Assembly (NCBI GenBank): GCA_031394355.1
Contig: JANNSU010000012.1
Coordinates: 62,001-126,000, forward strand
Reading direction: 5' to 3'
DNA from: JAEUMY01 sp031394355
GTDB lineage: Bacteria > Pseudomonadota > Gammaproteobacteria > Burkholderiales > Usitatibacteraceae
DNA: 64,000 nt
Under the pieces are notes generated by a model. It ran no database searches and had not been told where the DNA came from. It saw nothing but the letters and a program-made list of their open reading frames with translations. A program made the translations under genes and the position numbers. Positions 40,523 to 47,818 of the stretch are shown piece by piece; the stretch's first letter is position 1, and every line of letters begins with the position of its first letter.

Positions 40523-40591
40523 ATGCTTGACGTTGAAAAGTTCGCAGTATCTGAAATCATACTTTTGATTCAAGAAATGCTTGAAGGGTAA
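40523..40591 (+). CDS. Possible 22-residue peptide
   Basis: A short ATG-to-TAA frame (MLDVEKFAVSEIILLIQEML, then EG) at the edge of an AT-rich patch, just before the orphan membrane gene. It may be a decayed gene end or chance; there is no clear ribosome-binding site. Confidence 0.15.
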   Translation: MLDVEKFAVSEIILLIQEMLEG

Positions 40592-40620
40592 ATCTGTGAT
40601 CTTTCTCTCGGGAAAATGGC

Positions 40621-41310
40621 ATGAACAGACTTAGTGTTTGGTGGAGCACCTTCATATACAACTTTGCATGGTCAGACTGGGTTGAGTACATCGACGGGTG
40701 GGTGCCAAGATTTTCTTTCTTCTTTCCGTTAGTCGGTTACATGATTCTGTTCAATGACCAGATCAGCGCAGTTATCCAATTCAAAACCATCACACATCAG
40801 TCCACGTACGCTTGGGGCTTAAGTGCCGAGACTAGACTGCACTTGGTTTATTACGCATTGTTTTTCCTAGGAGTGAGCAATTTTCTTTATCGCTTTAAAA
40901 AACCATACGCATTCCGATTTGGAAGAGACTCTGTTGAGTACACCAGAACGGCTTTTGAAAGCTTTACTTTTGGAGATTACGTTGAAATTCACAGCACAAT
41001 TCGACAGAAAGGTGCTTGGACAACGCAAGGAAAGTATTACGACAGTGAGTGGGATGGTTTTGCCGTAGCAGCAAGAAATCAAGGCGAGGGAACGACGGCT
41101 GTGGCGAGGACTGGTAACTGGGAGGATGCCAAGAGACAGTATGGGAGCTTGTTGCGTTCAATGCTGCGCGAGAACTTCTTTCGGGCAGACACCCAGGGAA
41201 GAATATGGCTAACTTTGTGTCTTCTGTTGTCAACAATCGGATACTGCTTTCTGATAGTGCCAAGCATGGACTTGTTCGTTAAGGTCACCTATTCCATCTT
41301 CGTGTCATGA
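40621..41310 (+). CDS. AT-rich orphan membrane protein
   Basis: A 229-residue protein I do not recognise. Hydrophobic stretches lie at about residues 31-43 (FSFFFPLVGYMIL), 75-88 (HLVYYALFFLGVSN) and 198-218 (LTLCLLLSTIGYCFLIVPSM), so two to three membrane segments enclose a roughly 110-residue soluble part with a WEDAKRQYGSLL helix. Base composition differs from its neighbours: bases 40921-40980 are 25/60 G+C. This, and the palindrome-free AT-rich flank, suggest recent acquisition. It converges on the EamA gene. Confidence 0.7.
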   Translation: MNRLSVWWSTFIYNFAWSDWVEYIDGWVPRFSFFFPLVGYMILFNDQISAVIQFKTITHQSTYAWGLSAETRLHLVYYALFFLGVSNFLYRFKKPYAFRFGRDSVEYTRTAFESFTFGDYVEIHSTIRQKGAWTTQGKYYDSEWDGFAVAARNQGEGTTAVARTGNWEDAKRQYGSLLRSMLRENFFRADTQGRIWLTLCLLLSTIGYCFLIVPSMDLFVKVTYSIFVS

Positions 41311-41354
41311 GCTTCCTGTAACCCAGCAAGTTCATATGATCCTTTGGCTGCTCG

Positions 41355-42254
41355 TTAGGATTTCTCTGCCTTAGCCGCCAGATAAATCCCCACCAGCAAC
41401 GCCGCAAACCCACACAACTGCAACACCGCAAACTTCTCCCCCAGAAACACCCACGCCAGAATCGCCGAGCCCACCGGCTCGCCCAGAATAGCAACCGCGA
41501 TGAACGATGCTGAGAGATGCTTCAGCGCCCAGTTGACCGCGCTGTGCCCCAGCAGCTGCGGACCCAGCGCCAGCCCGGCCAGCATGAGCCACGCGAAGTC
41601 GGAGAAGCCGAGGAGCTTCTGCCCGCTGATGAGCGCCAGCGCCATGAGACAGAGCGCCGAGGCGGAATACACCAGCCAGATGTAGGGCAGCAAGGCCACG
41701 CCCGCGCGCAGCTTGCGGCCGATGAGGAGATAGCCGCACACGGTGAGTGAGCCCACGACGGCGAGCAGGTTTCCGAGCATGGGGTTCGAACCGGTCGCGG
41801 CACCGGGCTGGCTGTCGGAAAGAAAGATGAGCGCGCTGCCGCCGATGGCGCTGGCGATGCCGAGTGCCAGCAGGCCACTGGGTCGCTCCTTCAGGAAGAG
41901 CCAGGACGCGAGCGCGATCCAGATGGGATTGGTGGTGACCAGCGCCACGCTGCTCGCGACCGAGGTGTAGGCGAGCGATGAAATCCAGGATGCAAAGTGC
42001 AGCGCGAGAAACGCGCCGGAGGCGAAGCCGAAGCCCCATTCGCGCGCGGTGAGTGCGGCCAGCGCGGGGCGCTGTGTGGCGAGCACCAGCGGCGTCAGCA
42101 CGATTGCCGCGAGTGACAATCGCCAGGCCGCGATACTGATGGAGGGCACGCCTTCGGCTTGTGCGTAGCGGATCATGATGGCGGCGCCGGAGACGATGAG
42201 GACGGCAAAGGCCAAGATGGCGTAGGCGAACGTGCGGGAATCTTTTAGGCTCAT
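41355..42254 (-). CDS. EamA-family (DMT) transporter
   Basis: A ten-segment inner-membrane transporter of 299 residues with two EamA repeats. Signs are AWRLSLAAIVL and the first-repeat end LFLKERPSGLLALGIASAIGG, then LKHLSASFIAVAILGEPVG and WVFLGEKFAVLQ in the second repeat. DMT proteins move small metabolites or amino acids out of the cell; the substrate cannot be told. I start at ATG 42254 (MSLKDSRTFAYAIL). A second long minus-strand frame here is a shadow. Confidence 0.85.
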   Translation of the reverse strand: MSLKDSRTFAYAILAFAVLIVSGAAIMIRYAQAEGVPSISIAAWRLSLAAIVLTPLVLATQRPALAALTAREWGFGFASGAFLALHFASWISSLAYTSVASSVALVTTNPIWIALASWLFLKERPSGLLALGIASAIGGSALIFLSDSQPGAATGSNPMLGNLLAVVGSLTVCGYLLIGRKLRAGVALLPYIWLVYSASALCLMALALISGQKLLGFSDFAWLMLAGLALGPQLLGHSAVNWALKHLSASFIAVAILGEPVGSAILAWVFLGEKFAVLQLCGFAALLVGIYLAAKAEKS

Positions 42255-42315
42255 TCTGTGTAGTTCTAGTTTTGGTGACGCTACCTGCATGCTTCGGTGT
42301 GCTGAGCACCCCCAC

Positions 42316-42348
42316 CCCCTCCCTCCCCCCTCAAGGGGGAGGGAGGGG
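42316..42348 (-). terminator. C/G-tract hairpin downstream of the CDF gene
   Basis: A C-rich arm (CCCCTCCCTCCCCCCT) faces a G-rich arm across a 3-base centre. It lies about 25-55 bases after the CDF stop (minus strand) with no T-run. It could be a dispersed hairpin element used as a terminator. Confidence 0.5.
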
Positions 42349-42371
42349 CGTGCGTCCTCGTGAAAGTGCTT

Positions 42372-43412
42372 TCACTGCCATTCCAGCTGCAGAGTCGTGT
42401 GCCCAATGCCGAACTCGTGCTTCAGGTCGTGAGAAATGCGGCCGATGAGCGCTTGCCCCTCTTGCGAATATTCGCGTGCCACCAGCACATGCGCGGTGAG
42501 GCAGTTGAAGCGTTGCGAGATCTGCCAGACGTGAAGGTCGTGCAGATCCACCACTTCCGGATAGCGCGCCTTAACGTGTTCGCGCACGCGATCGGTGTCG
42601 ATGGGCGAGCCTTCGAGCAGCACATGCAGTGACTCCGAGAGCAGCGACCATGACCACTTGGTGATGATGGCGGCCACCATGACGGCGATGAGCGGATCGA
42701 TGACGTTCCAGCTGGTGTAGTGGATGACCACGAGGCCGATGATGATGGCGACCGACGACAGTGCATCCGTGACCATGTGCAGCACGGCGGAGCGGATGTT
42801 GAGATTGGTCTGGTCGGCGCGGAGCAGGATGGCGCCGGTGATGAGGTTCACCACGAGGCCCAGCACGGCGACGGCCAGCGTGAGCTGGATGTTGACGGGC
42901 TCGGTGGCGATGATGCGGCCCACCGCCTCGACCACGATCCAGATGGCGGAGAGCAGCACAGTGATGCCGTTGACGAAGGCGGCCACGACTTCAACCCGGT
43001 AGTAGCCGAACGTCTTGCGGCCGGATGCGGGACGCGCCGCCAGCATGATGGCAGCCCACGAGAGCCCGAGTGCAAAGGCATGCGTGAACATGTGCACGCC
43101 GTCGGAAATCAGCGCGAGCGAGTTGGTGAGCCAGCCCGTCACCACTTCCGCGATCATCATCGCGACGGTGATGACGAACGCGATCAGCAGCAGGCCGCGA
43201 TCCTTGGCTCGATATTCGTGGTGGTGCCCGGCAGCGTGGGAATGACCGTCATGGTCGTGATGGTCCGCCTCGGCATCCAGCGGCTGATGCGCATGGCTGG
43301 TGGGGCAGTGATGCGCGCCGCCATGCGTGTGATCGTCATGGTTGTGATCGTCATGATCGTGACCGTGGTGGTCGTGTCCATGATCGTGGGAGTGTGTATG
43401 CGCGGCAGCCAT
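42372..43412 (-). CDS. Cation diffusion facilitator metal exporter with His-rich N-terminus
   Basis: A 346-residue CDF transporter exporting Zn2+, Co2+ or Cd2+ in exchange for protons. The first about 70 residues are an unusual His/Asp-rich metal buffer. Six membrane segments follow with the transport-site motifs DGVHMFTHA (segment 2) and HMVTDALSS (segment 5). A cytoplasmic C-terminal domain ends at LEWQ. The ATG at 43412 gives MAAAHTHSHDHGHD; an upstream in-frame extension is rejected. A palindrome copy encodes REYSQ in the C-terminal domain. Confidence 0.92.
   Translation of the reverse strand: MAAAHTHSHDHGHDHHGHDHDDHNHDDHTHGGAHHCPTSHAHQPLDAEADHHDHDGHSHAAGHHHEYRAKDRGLLLIAFVITVAMMIAEVVTGWLTNSLALISDGVHMFTHAFALGLSWAAIMLAARPASGRKTFGYYRVEVVAAFVNGITVLLSAIWIVVEAVGRIIATEPVNIQLTLAVAVLGLVVNLITGAILLRADQTNLNIRSAVLHMVTDALSSVAIIIGLVVIHYTSWNVIDPLIAVMVAAIITKWSWSLLSESLHVLLEGSPIDTDRVREHVKARYPEVVDLHDLHVWQISQRFNCLTAHVLVAREYSQEGQALIGRISHDLKHEFGIGHTTLQLEWQ
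42464..42475. repeat. Iterated palindrome, copy 18
   Basis: Exact copy in the CDF gene (Glu-Tyr-Ser-Gln on the minus strand). Confidence 0.95.
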
Positions 43413-43436
43413 GACGGGAATTATAGGCGGGGAGTT

Positions 43437-43448
43437 GCAAATATTCGC
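43437..43448. repeat. Degenerate palindrome (GCAAATATTCGC)
   Basis: One mismatch from the consensus, located 25 bases upstream of the CDF start codon, where it could overlap a promoter. Confidence 0.7.
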
Positions 43449-43470
43449 AGTGACCCCTGCAGATTCAAGG

Positions 43471-44337
43471 CTATCCGATGGCCAATGCTGCAATACCCAG
43501 CACCATGCCGACAGCCGCGATGGTTCGGCGCAAGCCATCCCCTTCGTTCAAGAGATGTGCGCCCATCAGCGCTGCGAACAGAATCGAAATCTCTCGGCCG
43601 GGCGCCACGTAGCTCACCGGTGTGAACACCATGGCGGTGAGAACGAGGATGTAAGACAGGGGAGAGAGGAAGCCGATGGCCAGTGCCGTGCCCTTGTGCG
43701 CATGCCACGCGCGCGTGATGGCGCCGGGTTCGCGAATATTCGCAAGCGGGACCAGCACGGCGACGCGCGAGATATTTACCGCCCAGTCGAACACGATGGG
43801 CGGAATGAGAAACAGCGCCATGGCCTGCTTGTCCCAGATGGTGTACACGGCGATGAGTCCACCCGTCATCAGCGCGAAGCTGGCAGCCTTGCGTGCGGCC
43901 TTGTCCGCAAGCTTTGCGGGATTGCCGGTGAGCAGGAAGGCCGAAACACCGATCAGCACCGCACCGCCCAGAGCGATCGGCCCCATCCGTTCGCCCAGCA
44001 GCAGCGCTGCCAACAGGATCGTGAGTAGTGGACCGGTCGCACGCGCCAACGGATACACGATGGAGAGATCGCCGCCCGAGCGATAGGCGCGGTCCAGCAG
44101 CAGGAAGTAGGCGGTGTGGATGACACCCGAGCCGATGACCATGCCGATCTGCGGCCAGGTGAAGCTGAAGTCGCGCGTCCACCATTGCCAGATGGCGAAG
44201 GGGCCGACCCAGAAAAGGCCCAGCACGGCAGCGAGTGTCAGGATGCCGATGCCGCCGCCGGATTTCTTCAGCAGATAGTTCCAGCTGGCGTGGCAGAGGG
44301 CGGCGCCGATGACGAGGAAAAGCGCCAGCGCGCTCAT
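43471..44337 (-). CDS. DMT-superfamily transporter
   Basis: A second ten-segment drug/metabolite-type transporter (288 residues). Starts MSALALFLVIGAALCHASWNYLLKKSG. The EamA repeat features are LDRAYRSGGDLSIVYPLARATGPLLT and ALLLGERMGPIALGG in the first half and YVAPGREISILFAALMG in the second. It follows SbtB by 15 bases on the same strand and may share its transcript. The substrate is unknown. A palindrome copy encodes ANIR in the loop between the halves. Confidence 0.85.
   Translation of the reverse strand: MSALALFLVIGAALCHASWNYLLKKSGGGIGILTLAAVLGLFWVGPFAIWQWWTRDFSFTWPQIGMVIGSGVIHTAYFLLLDRAYRSGGDLSIVYPLARATGPLLTILLAALLLGERMGPIALGGAVLIGVSAFLLTGNPAKLADKAARKAASFALMTGGLIAVYTIWDKQAMALFLIPPIVFDWAVNISRVAVLVPLANIREPGAITRAWHAHKGTALAIGFLSPLSYILVLTAMVFTPVSYVAPGREISILFAALMGAHLLNEGDGLRRTIAAVGMVLGIAALAIG
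43732..43743. repeat. Iterated palindrome, copy 19
   Basis: Exact copy in the DMT gene (Ala-Asn-Ile-Arg, minus strand). Confidence 0.95.
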
Positions 44338-44352
44338 TGGATCGGTGGCGAC

Positions 44353-44655
44353 CTAGAACTTGGCAGGGCGCAGCACTTCCACGTCGGCCAGGAACATCGA
44401 CACAGAATAGTTGGGGCAGTAGACACTGAGCACATGTTCCGCAATGGTGGCAGCGACCGCCGGATCGCAGATCACCTCCATGCGGATGGAGCGGTTACCT
44501 TCCCAGTCGGCGTCGCGCTCGCTGCGGCTGCCGCCGCCATGCACTTCTGCCACGGTATAGCCGTGCGCGCCGAGATGTTTCGCATCCTTGATGAGCGCCT
44601 TTTCCAGCGCGGCCTCGGCGATGATGACCAGCAGTTTTTTGGGATGGGTTTGCAT
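44353..44655 (-). CDS. sbtB: SbtB-like PII-type regulator
   Basis: A 100-residue PII-like protein directly after the SbtA gene. KKLLVIIAEAALEKALIKDAKHLGAHGYTVAEVHGGG is the PII beta-alpha-beta start and GGGSRSERDADW resembles the SbtB T-loop base. In cyanobacteria SbtB binds adenyl nucleotides (including cAMP) and gates SbtA; the same role here is inferred from adjacency. The ATG at 44655 gives MQTHPKKL. It ends at EVLRPAKF without a visible CGPxGC-type redox tail. It is distinct from the GlnB/GlnK proteins controlled by GlnD. Confidence 0.85.
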   Translation of the reverse strand: MQTHPKKLLVIIAEAALEKALIKDAKHLGAHGYTVAEVHGGGSRSERDADWEGNRSIRMEVICDPAVAATIAEHVLSVYCPNYSVSMFLADVEVLRPAKF

Positions 44656-44701
44656 GATGAGGGTGCGAAGTGTCGCAGGGATCGGGTTGGGCCGGACGGG
44701 G

Positions 44702-45643
44702 TCAGGCCAAATGCTTGGCGATGGCGTGATACAGCGGCACACCCAGCGTGATGTTGAACGGAAAGGTGACGCCCAATGCAAGCCCGATGGAGAGGCCCGG
44801 GTTGGCTTCGGGAATGGCGATGCGTGTGGCCGTGGGTGCGGCGATATACGAGGCGCTGCCCGCCAGCAATCCCAGCAGAGTCATGCCGCCGACGGAGAGC
44901 CCCAGCGCTTTGCCCAGCAGAATGCCGATGACGGCAAACAGCACCGGTATCACCGTGCCGAAACCCAGCATGAAGAGCCAGCGTGATTTCAGGTCGGCAA
45001 TGCGGCCCGCTGCAACCAATCCCATCTCCAGCAGGAAGAGCGCCAGCACGCCTCGGAAGAGATCAAAAAACAGGCCCTTGAAGGGGTCTATGCCTTGTGG
45101 TCCGGCGATCCAGCCGATGACGAGGCCGCCCATCAACAGCACCACACTCTTGCCCAGCAGCACTTCATGCAGCAGCGGGCCCCATTGGACAGGGCTTCCC
45201 TCCGAGGACTTGCGGCCAGCCTTGGCGAGGAGAATGCCGATCACAATGCCCGGCACCTCCAGCAGTGCCACGAAGAGCGGAAAGTAGCTTTCGTATTCCA
45301 CCTGCTGGCGCGCGAGAAACGCGATCCCGACCGCGAAGGTGACCACGCTGACCGAACCATAGTGGGCTGCGATGTTGCCGGCATCGGCTCGCGAGAGCTT
45401 TGCGAATATTCGCAGTATCGGAAACGCGATCAGCGGGAGCAAAGCACCCATTGCCATGACTGCCAAGGCCTGCGGTGCCACGGCGCCCAGTGAATACTTG
45501 GCGATTTCGACCCCGCCCTTGAGGCCGATCGCCAGCAGGAGATAAATGGCGAGCGTCTCGTACAGTGCCTCCGGAATCCGAAGATCGGATTTGGCCAGCC
45601 GCGCCACCGCGCCCAGCAGAAAGAAGAGGACGACGGGATCCAT
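44702..45643 (-). CDS. sbtA: SbtA-like sodium-dependent bicarbonate permease
   Basis: A 313-residue membrane protein of the SbtA family (PF05982), about ten segments in two inverted halves. Family stretches are PEALYETLAIYLLLAIGLKGG, AAHYGSVSVVTFAVG, LLEMGLVAAGR and SASYIAAPTATRIAIPEANPGL. It imports bicarbonate with sodium in cyanobacteria. The start overlaps the alanine dehydrogenase stop by one base (TGATG), so it is translationally coupled. A palindrome copy encodes LRIFAKL with CGA-ATA codons. Confidence 0.92.
   Translation of the reverse strand: MDPVVLFFLLGAVARLAKSDLRIPEALYETLAIYLLLAIGLKGGVEIAKYSLGAVAPQALAVMAMGALLPLIAFPILRIFAKLSRADAGNIAAHYGSVSVVTFAVGIAFLARQQVEYESYFPLFVALLEVPGIVIGILLAKAGRKSSEGSPVQWGPLLHEVLLGKSVVLLMGGLVIGWIAGPQGIDPFKGLFFDLFRGVLALFLLEMGLVAAGRIADLKSRWLFMLGFGTVIPVLFAVIGILLGKALGLSVGGMTLLGLLAGSASYIAAPTATRIAIPEANPGLSIGLALGVTFPFNITLGVPLYHAIAKHLA
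45402..45413. repeat. Iterated palindrome, copy 20
   Basis: Exact copy in sbtA, read on the minus strand as CGA-ATA-TTC-GCA. Confidence 0.95.
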
Positions 45644-46767
45644 CAGTGTGCGCGCCTCACCGCCTCCTCGGGGCTGATGCTGGACACGCCTTGCGCTTCG
45701 CCGACCTCGTGGTTGGTGAGCTCGCCATGGTCCACGTTCAGTCCGTTCAGCAGATGCGGATCTTCGATCATGGCGCGGCGCCAGCCCTTGCCCGCAATGG
45801 CGAGCACGAAGGGGAGCGTCACGTTGTTCAAGGCGAAGGTGGAGGTCCGCGGGACGGCACCCGGCATGTTGGCCACACAGTAATGCACCACGCCGTCGAC
45901 GACATATGTGGGGTCCGCATGGGTCGTGGCGTGCGACGTCTCAAAGCAGCCGCCCTGATCGATGGCCACGTCCACGACAACGCTGCCGGGCTGCATGCGC
46001 TTGATCATGGCAGCGCTCACCAGCTTGGGTGCTGCGGCACCCGGAATCAGCACGCCGCCGATGACGAGATCGGCCGTGAGGAGATACTGTTCGATGCTTG
46101 CCGTGGTGGACACCACCGTCTTCACGCGGCCGCCCCAATGCGCATTGAGGGCGCGCAACACATCAATGCTGCGGTCGATCACGGTCACGTCTGCGCCCAG
46201 CCCAACGGCCATGTCGGCTGCGTGCGAGCCCACGACGCCGCCGCCCAGAATCACCACCTTGCCCGGCTCTACACCTGGCACGCCGCCCAGCAGCACGCCG
46301 CGTCCGCCCGTGGCTTTTTGCAGCGCGGTTGCACCCGCTTGTATTGACATGCGGCCCGCCACCTCTGACATGGGTGCCAGGAGCGGCAGCCCGCCACGTG
46401 CGCTGGTGACGGTTTCATAGGCGATGCAGGTGGCGCCAGAGGCGATGAGGTCATTCGTCTGCTCGGGGTCTGGTGCCAGATGCAGATACGTGAAGAGAAT
46501 CTGACCCTTGCGCAAGAGCTTCCGCTCGGGAGCCTGAGGTTCCTTTACCTTCACGATCAGGTCGGCTTCCGCGAATATTCGCGTGGCGCTGTCGGCAATG
46601 GTGGCACCGGCAGAAAGGTAGTCCACGTCACGCATGCCGATGCCGGCACCCGCGCCGGTTTCCACCAGCACCTTGTGGCCATGGGCGACCAGCTCCTTCA
46701 CGCTGCCGGGCGTGAGTCCGACGCGATATTCGTGATTCTTGATTTCCTTGGGTACGCCGATCTGCAT
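45643..46767 (-). CDS. ald: Alanine dehydrogenase
   Basis: NAD-dependent interconversion of L-alanine and pyruvate plus ammonia. The 374-residue protein begins MQIGVPKEIKNHEYRVGLTP. The pyruvate-site Lys and His are in LIVKVKEPQ (about residues 73-75) and YLHLAPD (His96). The NAD Rossmann stretch is KVVILGGGVVGSHAADMAVGLGADVTV. AGGAG precedes the ATG. It is the first gene of ald-sbtA-sbtB. A palindrome copy encodes TRIFAEAD with CGA-ATA codons. Confidence 0.97.
   Translation of the reverse strand: MQIGVPKEIKNHEYRVGLTPGSVKELVAHGHKVLVETGAGAGIGMRDVDYLSAGATIADSATRIFAEADLIVKVKEPQAPERKLLRKGQILFTYLHLAPDPEQTNDLIASGATCIAYETVTSARGGLPLLAPMSEVAGRMSIQAGATALQKATGGRGVLLGGVPGVEPGKVVILGGGVVGSHAADMAVGLGADVTVIDRSIDVLRALNAHWGGRVKTVVSTTASIEQYLLTADLVIGGVLIPGAAAPKLVSAAMIKRMQPGSVVVDVAIDQGGCFETSHATTHADPTYVVDGVVHYCVANMPGAVPRTSTFALNNVTLPFVLAIAGKGWRRAMIEDPHLLNGLNVDHGELTNHEVGEAQGVSSISPEEAVRRAH
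46571..46582. repeat. Iterated palindrome, copy 21
   Basis: Exact copy in ald, read on the minus strand as CGA-ATA-TTC-GCG. Confidence 0.95.
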
Positions 46768-46911
46768 GGGATGCTCCTGGTGTGGTGATCCGGGATGGGG
46801 GGTGGCGCGTGACGACTTGTGGTCGACTGCCCACCTGCAAAGAGCAATTTTACCTGCGAGTGCAGACGGGGCGGGGGAGGGCCCCAGGGCTCTAGGGGAT
46901 TGGAGGTCTGA

Positions 46912-47724
46912 TCAGGCGGCGCGAACGCGTGAGGATGCCGCTTCGCCCATTCTCACGGCGTGGCATTCGGCGATGAACTCGTCCAGGATGGGCTTGCCGT
47001 CGAGCAGTGAAGGATTCTTCGGATCCATGAATTCCGGGTGCCACTGCACGCCGCGCACGAAGGACGGCCCGCTCCAGCGCACGGCTTCCACAATGCCGTC
47101 CGGCTGGGAGATGGCCTCGATGATGAGATCGCGCCCGAGGTCTTTCACACCCTGATGGTGGATGGTATTGATGCGGGCCGTCTCGATACCGGGGTAGAGT
47201 CGGGCCAACGGGGTATCCGTCAGGATGCGCAGGTCGTGGAAGTTGTGTTCGTAGCGCTTGTCGCACCAGTGCTCAAGCGTGGCCGGCACCTGCGTTGCGA
47301 TGTCCTGGAATAGCGTACCGCCGAAGGCGACGTTGATGAGCTGGCAGCCGCGACAGATCCCCAGCACAGGCTTGCCCTGGCGTACGAACTCGTTGAATAG
47401 CTCGATCTCGTACAGGTCGCGTACGCGGTCGCCCGACCATTCCGGATTGATGGGTGTCTCGCCGTAGGTCTCCGGCGAAACATCGGCGCCACCCTGCATC
47501 ACGAGTCCATCGAGATTGGCGGCGTAATCCTTCACGGTGATGTTCTTGGGGAAGTGCGGGGCGGCATAGCTGATGGCGGGAATCATGAAGGCCAGCACTT
47601 CCGCACTCATCACCCAATTGGCGACCGACTGCTCCAGATACTGCACCGACTTGGTCGGCAGAAACGCACGGCGCGGATCCGGATAGAGCAGGCGGGCAGA
47701 GAGGCCTATTTTGAGGGGGTTCAC
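46912..47724 (-). CDS. Peptidase C26 / gamma-glutamyl hydrolase-like class I amidotransferase
   Basis: A 270-residue class I glutamine-amidotransferase-like hydrolase of the PuuD family. The nucleophile is in GICRGCQLIN, and the His-Glu pair in GVQWHPEFMD. LVMQGGADVSPETYGE is the family's glycine-rich loop. PuuD cleaves gamma-glutamyl-GABA, but no other putrescine genes are near, so the substrate is open. The start is a GTG at 47724, immediately after the heptad array, with no Shine-Dalgarno sequence. Confidence 0.85.
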   Translation of the reverse strand: MNPLKIGLSARLLYPDPRRAFLPTKSVQYLEQSVANWVMSAEVLAFMIPAISYAAPHFPKNITVKDYAANLDGLVMQGGADVSPETYGETPINPEWSGDRVRDLYEIELFNEFVRQGKPVLGICRGCQLINVAFGGTLFQDIATQVPATLEHWCDKRYEHNFHDLRILTDTPLARLYPGIETARINTIHHQGVKDLGRDLIIEAISQPDGIVEAVRWSGPSFVRGVQWHPEFMDPKNPSLLDGKPILDEFIAECHAVRMGEAASSRVRAA

Positions 47725-47728
47725 TTGA

Positions 47729-47803
47729 GGCTCGGGACTGGGGATTTGGGGTTCGGGATTTGGGATTCGGGGGTCGAGTCTGCGAACCCCAAACCCCGAA
47801 CGC
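47729..47803. repeat. Facing heptad arrays between the Nudix and amidotransferase genes
   Basis: The left arm, 47729-47770, has six units, GGCTCGG, GACTGGG, GATTTGG, GGTTCGG, GATTTGG and GATTCGG. The right arm, 47783-47803, has cgaaccc, caaaccc and cgaacgc. It is the same GATTCGG family as the arrays in fabZ and ppsR/ppsA. The left arm starts five bases from the GTG start codon of the amidotransferase gene. Confidence 0.85.
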
Positions 47804-47818
47804 CGCGCGCGCAGCGCG

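Noticed and set aside
41371..42315. Second long minus-strand frame over the EamA gene
   Set aside because: It is Arg/His-rich without membrane segments; the other frame gives a clear ten-segment EamA protein.
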